The position numbers and the translations under genes were made by a program. From contig CAMVBO010000165.1 in assembly GCA_947165745.1 (NCBI GenBank), positions 1-5,057 on the forward strand: a DNA stretch of 5,057 nt. Reading direction: 5' to 3'. Of this stretch, positions 1 through 5,057 are shown piece after piece. This stretch comes from an uncultured Clostridia bacterium. Its GTDB lineage: Bacteria > Bacillota_A > Clostridia > Christensenellales > Aristaeellaceae. The notes under the pieces are model-generated. The model did not search any database, was not told the origin of the DNA, and worked only from the letters and a program-made list of their open reading frames with translations. Positions within the stretch are counted from its first letter, which is position 1, and the number at the start of each line of letters is the position of its first letter.

Positions 1-1
1 C

Positions 2-2311
2 GAGGGCGTGGACAAGACCGGCGAGCAGTTTGACAAGGTGGTCGTGGGCTATGTGGTGAGCTGCGTCGATCATCCCAATTCGGACCATCTGCACATCTGC
101 ATGGTGGATGTGGGCGAAGCCGAGCCCATCCAGATTGTCTGCGGCGCTCCGAATGTGCACGCGGGCATGCGGGTGGCGGCGGCGCTGGACGGCGCGCACC
201 TGCCCGGAGCCGGCAGTGCCGGTCCCATTAAGATCAAGAAGGGCAAGATGCGGGGCGAGGTGTCCATGGGCATGCTGTGCTCCGGCCCGGAGCTGGACGT
301 TCCGGCGGGCCTGTATCCCCACATCGGCGAGGCGGGCATCATTGAAATCTTCGAGGATGTGAAGCCCGGCACCGATGTCAAGGAGGTCTTCGGCCTGGGT
401 GACGACATCATCGACTTTGAGATCCTGGCCAACCGCCCGGACTGCCTGAGCGTGTGGGGCCTGGCCCGGGAATCCAGCGCGGTGCTGGACGAGCATTTCG
501 TGATGCCGGAGATCGCTGTGGAGGAGGCCGGTCAGGGCGCCTTTGACGACTACGCCAAGGTGGAGGTCAAGGACGAGGAAGCCTGCCAGCGCTATTGCGC
601 GCGGGTCATCACCGACGTGAAGATCGGCCCCAGCCCCAAGTGGATGCGGGAATACCTGTACGGCGCGGGCGTGCGGCCCATCAACAACATCGTGGACATC
701 ACCAACTTCGTCATGCTGGAGACCGGCCACCCGATGCATGCCTTCGATCTTTCCAAGGTGAAGGACCAGACCATCGTGGTGCGCCGCGCCCGTCCGGGCG
801 AGCATCTGACCACCCTGGACGGCAAGGAGCACGTGCTGGACGAGACCATGCTGGTGATCGCCGACAGGGAAAACGCCACCGGCCTGGCCGGCATCATGGG
901 CGGCGAGGAATCCGAGATCGTCGGCGACACGGTGTCCGTGCTGTTCGAGTGCGCGGCCTTTGAACGGGCCAACAACCGCGTCACCGCCCGCAAGCTGGGC
1001 ATCCGCACGGAATCCTCCGGCCGGTTTGAGAAGGGCGTCTGCCCCGAGACCACCATGGAGGCCCTGGATCGGGCCTGCATGCTGGTGAACATGCTGGAGT
1101 GCGGCAAGGTCGTGCCCGGCGCGTTCGACCACTATCCGAATCCCCGCGAGACCGTGGAGATCGAGGCCTCCGTCAGCCGCGTCTGCCGCCGCATCGGCGT
1201 GGACGTGCCCGGCGAGGTGATGGAGGACATCCTGAACCGCCTCTACATCGACGCCACGCTGGCCGGCGACGCGCTGCACTGCGAGATCCCCGCCTTCCGC
1301 CAGGACATGGAGACCGAGGCCGACGTGTCCGAGGAAGTGCTGCGCATGTATGGCTACGACCACATCCCCTCCACGCTGATGAACGGCGTGACCATGGCGG
1401 GCAGCCGCAACGCGCACACCGTGTTCGCCGACCGCGTCAAGGACGCGCTGGTGGGCATGGGCCTGTACGAGGTGCTGAACTATTCCTTCATCAGTCCCAA
1501 GTGGATCGACAACCTGGGCCTGGACGCGGGGGACGCCCGCAGGCGCGCCGTCACGCTGCGCAATCCCCTGGGCGAGGACACCAGCGTGATGCGCACGTCC
1601 CTGGTGCCCAGCATGCTGTTCACCGTGGCGAACAACCTGAACCGGGGCAACGCCGAGGGCAGGCTGTTCGAGCTTTCCAAGGTTTTTGTGCCGGCGGAGA
1701 AGGCCGGCGATCTGCCCGCCGAGAAGCGGGCGCTGTGCCTGAGCGCCTTCGGCGAGGGCGTGGATTTCTACACGATGAAGAACATCGTGGTGTGGCTGCT
1801 GGCGAAGTTCGGCGTCACCGCCCGGATCGAGGCGGCGGGCGACGGCTACTATCACCCCGGCCGCAAAGCGGTGATGACCGTGGATGGCGTGAAGATCGCC
1901 GCCCTGGGCGAGATTCACCCGGACGTGGCGGACAAATTCGACATCAAGGGCCGCGTGTACGTGGCGGAGATCGACCTGGACGCGCTGCAGCCCCTGGAGA
2001 AGGACTTTTATGGGGTGAAGCCCCTGCCGAAGTTCCCTGCCGTCAGCCGCGACATCGCCGTGGTGGTGGACGAGAAGATCGGCGCGGGCACGATGCTCGA
2101 GGCCATCCGTAAGGCCGCCGGCAAGACCCTGGAGGACGCGCGGCTGTTCGACATCTATCGCGGCGAAAAGCTGGGTCGGGACAGGAAGTCCGTGGCCTAC
2201 GCCATCACGCTGCGCGCCCCGGACCGCACCCTGACCGACGAGGAAATCAACGGCACCATGGACAAGGTGCTGAAGGCCCTCGCCGAGTTCGGCGCGGAGC
2301 TGCGAGCATAA
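2..2311 (+). CDS. pheT: Phenylalanine--tRNA ligase beta subunit, 5' end cut by the window edge
   Basis: This is the beta chain of cytosolic alpha2-beta2 PheRS, which charges tRNA-Phe with phenylalanine using ATP. The frame is open to base 2, so the GTG at base 8 is an internal Val; about 40 N-terminal residues are missing by comparison with the usual ~800. Counting from base 8, the domains are: an EMAP/OB-type tRNA-binding domain at ~7-118 (HPNSDHL, IVCGAPNV); the B3/4 domain at ~175-370, which edits mischarged Tyr-tRNA-Phe in this family, with the conserved HPMHAFD and SSGRFEKGV; the B5 domain at ~380-455, with the metal-ligand pattern D433, D439, E442, E443; a catalytic-like core at ~465-665; and a C-terminal ferredoxin-fold anticodon-binding domain at ~672-766 (KFPAVSRDIAVVVD, LFDIYRG, TLTDEEIN). 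No frameshift or lost motif is visible. It ends TAA 10 bases before the repeat element. pheS probably lies upstream (inference from the usual pheST order). Confidence 0.98.
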   Translation, partial: EGVDKTGEQFDKVVVGYVVSCVDHPNSDHLHICMVDVGEAEPIQIVCGAPNVHAGMRVAAALDGAHLPGAGSAGPIKIKKGKMRGEVSMGMLCSGPELDVPAGLYPHIGEAGIIEIFEDVKPGTDVKEVFGLGDDIIDFEILANRPDCLSVWGLARESSAVLDEHFVMPEIAVEEAGQGAFDDYAKVEVKDEEACQRYCARVITDVKIGPSPKWMREYLYGAGVRPINNIVDITNFVMLETGHPMHAFDLSKVKDQTIVVRRARPGEHLTTLDGKEHVLDETMLVIADRENATGLAGIMGGEESEIVGDTVSVLFECAAFERANNRVTARKLGIRTESSGRFEKGVCPETTMEALDRACMLVNMLECGKVVPGAFDHYPNPRETVEIEASVSRVCRRIGVDVPGEVMEDILNRLYIDATLAGDALHCEIPAFRQDMETEADVSEEVLRMYGYDHIPSTLMNGVTMAGSRNAHTVFADRVKDALVGMGLYEVLNYSFISPKWIDNLGLDAGDARRRAVTLRNPLGEDTSVMRTSLVPSMLFTVANNLNRGNAEGRLFELSKVFVPAEKAGDLPAEKRALCLSAFGEGVDFYTMKNIVVWLLAKFGVTARIEAAGDGYYHPGRKAVMTVDGVKIAALGEIHPDVADKFDIKGRVYVAEIDLDALQPLEKDFYGVKPLPKFPAVSRDIAVVVDEKIGAGTMLEAIRKAAGKTLEDARLFDIYRGEKLGRDRKSVAYAITLRAPDRTLTDEEINGTMDKVLKALAEFGAELRA

Positions 2312-2328
2312 AAACGCGGATATAAAAG

Positions 2329-2350
2329 CCTCCCCACCGCGGTGGGGAGG
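2329..2350. repeat. Perfect 22-bp palindrome, left end of the repeat element
   Basis: CCTCCCCACC, a central GC, then the exact reverse complement, starting 17 bases after the pheT stop. On the + strand it is followed by GTGCCCCG and not by a T-run, so it is not a standard terminator for pheT. Read on the - strand it is followed by CTTTTATA, which is a weak U-tract. As RNA it would give a very stable hairpin of about 9 pairs with a tight loop that could block 3' exonucleases. Confidence 0.85.
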
Positions 2351-2351
2351 T

Positions 2352-2364
2352 GCCCCGAAGGGGC
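2352..2364. repeat. Small GC hairpin inside the repeat element
   Basis: GCCCC, loop GAA, GGGGC: a 5-bp stem with a GAA loop immediately after the left-end palindrome. The order palindrome, then small GNA-loop hairpin, then a GGTGGGG tract is the arrangement I recall from dispersed palindromic repeats in gut Clostridia. That link is from memory and not verified. Confidence 0.7.
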
Positions 2365-2441
2365 GGTGGGGCACTCCGGACGACAAGCCCTGCAGAGGCG
2401 TTTTATTCCGGGCGCCCTATCGGTTTCGCTTCACTCAACCA

Positions 2442-2470
2442 CTTCCCCACTGCGGTGGGGAAGCTTTTAT
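2442..2470 (+). terminator. Candidate intrinsic terminator formed by the right end of the repeat element
   Basis: The stem CTTCCCCAC(T) pairs with (G)GTGGGGAAG at 2442-2463, giving nine Watson-Crick pairs plus one T-G pair, and is followed by CTTTTATT. A GC-rich stem next to a short T-run fits a factor-independent terminator for transcripts leaving pheT. The T-run has only four uninterrupted Ts, so efficiency may be modest. It doubles as the right terminal repeat of the element. Confidence 0.5.
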
Positions 2471-2498
2471 TGGAATGATGCACGATTGGTGAAACGGA

Positions 2499-2511
2499 CC
2501 GCCAGAGGCGG
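2499..2511. repeat. Short hairpin in the sfsA leader
   Basis: CCGCC, loop AGA, GGCGG: a 5-bp stem about 40 bases before the sfsA start. It has no T-run and sits alone between the repeat element and sfsA. I see no convincing -35/-10 pair in 2471-2543. The hairpin could be a fragment of a related repeat or chance in GC-rich DNA. Confidence 0.4.
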
Positions 2512-2543
2512 ACTTTGCCGGAGATCGCCGATTGCCATGATTT

Positions 2544-2549
2544 GAAGGA
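2544..2549 (+). promoter_or_regulatory. Ribosome-binding site of sfsA with short spacing
   Basis: GAAGGA ends only two bases before the ATG at 2552, closer than the usual 5-9 bases. The start is nevertheless well fixed: an in-frame TGA lies at 2543-2545, no other ATG or GTG lies between it and 2552, and the encoded MRYSNVHPAIFLRRLNRF fits the family N-terminus. Initiation may therefore be weak. Confidence 0.6.
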
Positions 2550-2551
2550 TT

Positions 2552-3289
2552 ATGAGATATTCAAATGTCCACCCGGCCATCTTTCTGCGCCGCCTGAACC
2601 GCTTTGTGGCCGAAGTGGCGCTGGACGGGGCGGTTCAGCGGGTGCATGTGAAAAACACCGGGCGCTGCGCGGAGTTGTTGGTGCCGGGGTACAGGGTGTA
2701 CCTGGAGAAGAGCGACGCCCCCGGGCGCAAGACGCTGTATGACCTCGTGACTGTCGAAAAGAAAACCGACGTCGGTTTTAAACTGGTCAACATGGACTCC
2801 ATGGCTCCAAACCGCGCTGCCCATGAATGGCTGGCCGCGGGCGGTCTGGGGGAGCTTATGGATCTGCGGGCGGAAGCCACGGTGGGGGATTCGAGGTTTG
2901 ACTTTGTGGCCAGGGAGAGAAGTTCGACAAGCGATGCCGCGCGGCAAGCGGAAGCCGGCACGGCCGGCCGGCCTGTGGCCATCGAGGTGAAGGGCTGCAC
3001 CCTGGAGACGGACGGCGTGGTCCGCTTTCCCGATGCGCCGACGCTGCGGGGCCTCAAGCACGTGCGGGGGCTGACCAGGCTGGCGGGGGAGGGCTGGCGC
3101 TGCGCGCTGCTGATCGTGATTCAGATGAAGGGCGTCAGCGGATTCCGGCCCAACTGGGACACCCAGCCGGCGTTTGGCGAAGCGCTGATCGAGGCGCAGG
3201 CGGCCGGGGTGGAGATCCGCGCCATGGACTGCCGCGTCGCGCCGGGCGTGGTGGAGATCGACGCGCCGGTGAAGGTGACGCTATCATAA
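2552..3289 (+). CDS. sfsA: SfsA family DNA-binding / nuclease-like protein
   Basis: A complete 245-residue protein, against about 230-235 in the family. SfsA was named in E. coli for stimulating sugar (maltose) fermentation genes and binds DNA; the family has a PD-(D/E)XK nuclease-like fold, and its true role is unsettled. Family signatures in order are FLRRLNRF (11-18), HVKNTGRCAELL (32-43), NRAAHEWL (87-94), SRFDF (114-118), AIEVKG (143-148), RFPDAPTLRGLKH (158-170) and FRPN (198-201). The presumed catalytic set is D117, E145 and K147. D117 and E145 are 28 residues apart; about 14 is usual as I recall, so residues ~121-139 look like a hydrophilic Ser/Ala/Arg loop insertion. The gene follows pheT on the same strand but is separated by the repeat element, so co-transcription is doubtful. 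It ends TAA four bases before a strong hairpin and converges on the next gene. Confidence 0.94.
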   Translation: MRYSNVHPAIFLRRLNRFVAEVALDGAVQRVHVKNTGRCAELLVPGYRVYLEKSDAPGRKTLYDLVTVEKKTDVGFKLVNMDSMAPNRAAHEWLAAGGLGELMDLRAEATVGDSRFDFVARERSSTSDAARQAEAGTAGRPVAIEVKGCTLETDGVVRFPDAPTLRGLKHVRGLTRLAGEGWRCALLIVIQMKGVSGFRPNWDTQPAFGEALIEAQAAGVEIRAMDCRVAPGVVEIDAPVKVTLS

Positions 3290-3292
3290 TTT

Positions 3293-3321
3293 GTCATGGC
3301 CATCCGTTGGATGGCCATGAC
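3293..3321. repeat. Perfect 13-bp stem hairpin just after sfsA
   Basis: GTCATGGCCATCC (3293-3305), loop GTT, then its exact reverse complement (3309-3321), beginning 4 bases after the sfsA stop. Neither strand has a T-run beyond the stem, so it is not a typical factor-independent terminator. It could stabilise the sfsA mRNA 3' end, pause RNA polymerase, or be a protein-binding palindrome. Confidence 0.85.
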
Positions 3322-3341
3322 GCGCGTGGTGTCTGTTAATC

Positions 3342-3380
3342 AAAACAGGGATTTGGCCCGGAGGGTCAAACCCCTGTTTT
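3342..3380. terminator. Bidirectional intrinsic terminator between convergent genes
   Basis: AAAACAGGG (3342-3350) pairs with CCCTGTTTT (3372-3380). After one A-C mismatch, TTTGGCCC (3352-3359) pairs with GGGTCAAA (3363-3370) with one G-T pair, around a GGA loop. That makes about 17 pairs, with TTTT at the 3' side of the stem on both strands. It serves sfsA on the + strand and the peptidoglycan-binding gene on the - strand, whose stop is 30 bases away. This A-stem-T design is standard for shared terminators of convergent genes. Confidence 0.88.
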
Positions 3381-3410
3381 ATGCGTTGCGCTTGGTGAGC
3401 GAATGACACT

Positions 3411-5057
3411 CTACCGCTTCTTTTTCACCTTGATCAGCTCGCCGTACTTGCTGAACAGGAAGCTCTGAAACTCAACGCCGGCGGCGCCGTCGGCGCTGGT
3501 ATAGCCCATCTTCAGCTGGGCGCTGGTGACGGCCATGCGGGTGGCGTCGTTGTATTCGCCCACGCTGTCCTCCACGTCCCGCTTGTCCAGGAAGCCCAGC
3601 TCCCACAGCCGCTTCTGCAGGTTGGTCACATCGTCGCCGCTGTCACCGGGGCGCAGGGGGCTGTAGCTGTCGCCGGTGGTCTCGAAGAACACGTTGGCGC
3701 CCGGCGCGGCCTTGCTGTAGATGTAGCGCTGCATCGAGGCTGAGGCTTCACCGGTGGGCGGCACGCCGATGTTGCCCTGGAAGGCGATGATGGCGTCGCG
3801 GGTGGCCTCGTCAAACACGCCGCTGGCGCGATTGAGGTAGCCCAGATCCATGAGCCGGTTCTGCAGGGCCGTCACGGCGGTGCCGGTGGAGCCCATCACC
3901 AGGTTGAAGTACAGCGTGTCGGCATCCGAAGGAGCCGTTCCGCCGGCGGGAGCCGCGGTGCTCCGGGGCGCGGCGTCGTCGTCTCCTGCGCCCTCGGCGT
4001 TCGCGCTGAAGGCCTTTGCGTTCTGCTGGGTCTGTTCGTAAGTCAGGGCGTTGTCCGAGAACATGACGGTTTGCAGCCAAACGCTGGCCAGGCCGTCCGG
4101 TTCCATGCCGTTGCACTGCTGGTAGAAGGCCACGGCGCTGATGGTGGCCGGGCCGTACTCGCCGTTGGGCGTGCCGTTGGCGTAGCCCAGCTCCACCAGG
4201 CGGCGCTGCAGGTTCAGCACGGCTTCGCCGCTGTCGCCCACGTTCAGGTTCTGATAGGCGGAAATCGCGGTTTCGCCGCCGAAGGCGGGCGCGTTTTCCG
4301 ACAGCAGGAATTCCTGCATGTCGGTGGTCAGCATGCCGTTGGGCTGGCGTCCGATGGCGCTGAGAAAGCGGTTCACGCCCTCCTGGGTGGCCTGGTCGAA
4401 CACGCCGGTGTCCGCGCCGCCGTCCATGTAGCCCAGGGCGATCAGCCGCTGCTGGATCTGGGAGATGCGGGTGCCGGAGCTGCCCAGGGCCACGGCGGTG
4501 CCGTCGTCGCCTTCGCCGCTGTCGGGCATCATGATGGCGGAGCGCTGGGCCGCCTCGTCCGGCGAAAGCGTGGCCGTCACCTGCACCGACGGGTCATAGG
4601 TCTTGGCGGTGTCGGCGTACAGCTCCCGCTGCATGGCCACGTTGGCCACGTCGCTGGAGGCCAGGCCATAGGCGGCGTAGAACAGCTGCACGCACTGGCC
4701 GGTTTGGTCGTCGAACACGCCGGTCAGCTCCGTCAGCGGATAGCCCAGGTTCTTGAGGCGCTGCTGCAGCGCGTACACCGAGCTGCCCACCGCGCCGGGA
4801 CGCAGCACCGCGTACTGGCTGATGACGGCGCTGTTGTACGCCTCGGTGCCGTACATCGGGGCCGTTGAGGCGAACAGCTTGAGCTGCAGCTTCGCGGTGG
4901 CGACGCCGGTCTGCATGGTGCCGTAGGTCTGCTCAAAGCGCTTCACGGCGGCTTCGGTCTCAGCGTCATACAGGCCGGATACGTCGCCGGTGAAGTAGCC
5001 CAGGTCCTTCAGCCGCAGCTGCAGGGCCTGCACGGCGATGCCGGTGTTGCCCAGGCT
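3411..5057 (-). CDS. Multi-repeat peptidoglycan-binding (PG_binding_1) protein, N-terminus outside window
   Basis: The frame stays open to the right edge. The GTG at 5033 lies inside a repeat whose beginning (SLGNTGIA) is encoded up to 5057, so it is not the start. At least 548 residues are visible, ending in a basic tail (KVKKKR). Counting from 5033, six repeats lie at ~1-62, 76-147, 182-251, 263-332, 377-445 and 459-530. Each has the form LRPGDSGxxVxxLQxRLxxLGY, then G-V/E-F/Y-D/G-xxT, then a helix and an aromatic-rich end such as MQRYIYS. Acidic or Ala/Pro-rich linkers at ~148-180 and ~335-372 separate groups. No catalytic domain (amidase, L,D-transpeptidase, SleB-type hydrolase, NlpC/P60) is visible. 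The family binds cell-wall glycan or peptide, so this protein is probably secreted or spore/wall-associated; a signal peptide or enzyme domain would have to lie upstream. Its promoter is outside the window, and it ends at the shared bidirectional terminator. Confidence 0.9.
   Translation of the reverse strand, partial: SLGNTGIAVQALQLRLKDLGYFTGDVSGLYDAETEAAVKRFEQTYGTMQTGVATAKLQLKLFASTAPMYGTEAYNSAVISQYAVLRPGAVGSSVYALQQRLKNLGYPLTELTGVFDDQTGQCVQLFYAAYGLASSDVANVAMQRELYADTAKTYDPSVQVTATLSPDEAAQRSAIMMPDSGEGDDGTAVALGSSGTRISQIQQRLIALGYMDGGADTGVFDQATQEGVNRFLSAIGRQPNGMLTTDMQEFLLSENAPAFGGETAISAYQNLNVGDSGEAVLNLQRRLVELGYANGTPNGEYGPATISAVAFYQQCNGMEPDGLASVWLQTVMFSDNALTYEQTQQNAKAFSANAEGAGDDDAAPRSTAAPAGGTAPSDADTLYFNLVMGSTGTAVTALQNRLMDLGYLNRASGVFDEATRDAIIAFQGNIGVPPTGEASASMQRYIYSKAAPGANVFFETTGDSYSPLRPGDSGDDVTNLQKRLWELGFLDKRDVEDSVGEYNDATRMAVTSAQLKMGYTSADGAAGVEFQSFLFSKYGELIKVKKKR
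3444..5057 (-). repeat. Six diverged tandem coding repeats (peptidoglycan-binding units)
   Basis: Approximate DNA spans, right to left, are 5057-4848, 4808-4593, 4490-4281, 4247-4038, 3905-3699 and 3659-3444. The most conserved DNA word is TAGCCCAG on the + strand (LGY codons on the - strand) at 3838, 4183, 4429, 4741 and 4996; the sixth unit has changed it to encode LGF. Spacing is uneven (345, 246, 312, 255 bases) because linkers differ. The copies are well diverged at DNA level, so this is an old duplication and not a recent expansion. Confidence 0.8.

Larger units (their letters stand above)
2322..2470. mobile_element. MITE-like or paired-palindrome repeat element with 31-bp terminal inverted repeats
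   Basis: The left end (2322-2352) and the reverse complement of the right end (2440-2470) agree at 28 of 31 positions, both beginning ATAAAAGC. Each end is itself a near-perfect palindrome: 2329-2350 is perfect and 2442-2463 has one T-G pair. Homology continues inward in inverted orientation (CGGTGGGGC near 2364-2372 against CGATAGGGC on the other strand near 2414-2422). A TA dinucleotide stands at both outer edges (2323-2324 and 2468-2469), which could be a TA target duplication, but because TA is self-complementary it cannot be told from the inverted repeat itself. There is no room for a transposase, so any mobility would need one supplied elsewhere. Alternatives are a BIME/REP-type inverted pair of extragenic palindromes, or a gene-end structure. 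The symmetry is directly seen; mobility is inferred. Confidence 0.65.

Noticed and set aside
8..10. GTG at base 8 as the start of pheT
   Set aside because: The frame is open upstream and the preceding codons (Glu-Gly) continue the normal PheT sequence. The tRNA-binding domain would begin too abruptly, so the gene is simply cut by the window edge.
1099..2112. Long + strand open frame overlapping pheT (337 codons), Arg/Gly/Pro-rich
   Set aside because: It lies entirely within pheT in another frame. Its composition is the usual by-product of GC-rich codons and it shows no recognisable domain.
2471..2543. Possible promoter for sfsA
   Set aside because: Candidate -35 words such as TTGGAA and TTGCCG have no plausible -10 at the right distance, so I did not annotate one.
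2342..2545. Small + strand frame (67 codons) running through the repeat element
   Set aside because: It begins in the middle of the left palindrome, has no ribosome-binding site, and spans both terminal hairpins. It is more likely chance than a gene carried by the element.
2561..3061. Antisense open frames over sfsA (166 and 140 codons)
   Set aside because: They sit opposite a well-supported SfsA gene and have no family resemblance; they are GC-driven shadows.
4071..4868. Long + strand open frame (265 codons) opposite the peptidoglycan-binding gene
   Set aside because: Its His/Ala/Gly/Val-rich text is periodic because it is antisense to the LGY-type repeats. The opposite strand carries clear conserved domains, so this is a shadow.
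3838..5003. Recurring TAGCCCAG word suggesting a CRISPR or regulatory repeat array
   Set aside because: The spacing is irregular (about 246-345 bases), and each copy encodes the conserved LGY of a peptidoglycan-binding repeat. It is a coding repeat, not an array.

Overview
The window looks like chromosomal DNA of a GC-rich Gram-positive bacterium, most likely a gut-type member of Clostridia (Bacillota). Three things suggest this: a bacterial PheT, an SfsA whose N-terminus resembles the clostridial form as I recall it, and a secreted-type protein of tandem peptidoglycan-binding repeats. In addition, the intergenic hairpin repeat (CCTCCCC.../...GGGGAGG followed by GCCCCGAAGGGGC) resembles a dispersed repeat I associate with gut Clostridia. 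The lineage call is inference. All three genes use mostly G or C at third codon positions.

Layout. Bases 2-2311 (+) hold the 3' part of pheT, the phenylalanyl-tRNA synthetase beta subunit; only about the first 40 residues lie before the window. Bases 2312-2551 are intergenic and dominated by a roughly 149-bp MITE-like or paired-palindrome element (2322-2470), whose 31-bp ends are near-perfect inverted repeats and are themselves palindromes. Bases 2552-3289 (+) encode a complete SfsA-family protein with a PD-(D/E)XK nuclease-like signature. Bases 3290-3410 separate convergent genes and carry two strong hairpins, the second a convincing bidirectional terminator. Bases 3411-5057 (-) encode the C-terminal part of a protein with six peptidoglycan-binding (PG_binding_1) repeats; its start lies beyond the right edge.

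The genes do not form a functional pathway. pheT is translation housekeeping and probably ends an upstream pheS-pheT unit. sfsA is separated from it by the repeat element and probably has its own or read-through transcription. The cell-wall-binding gene is on the opposite strand and converges on sfsA. I find no defence system, CRISPR array, RNA gene or intact transposase. The most unusual structure is the intergenic inverted-repeat element; the coding regions are largely ordinary.
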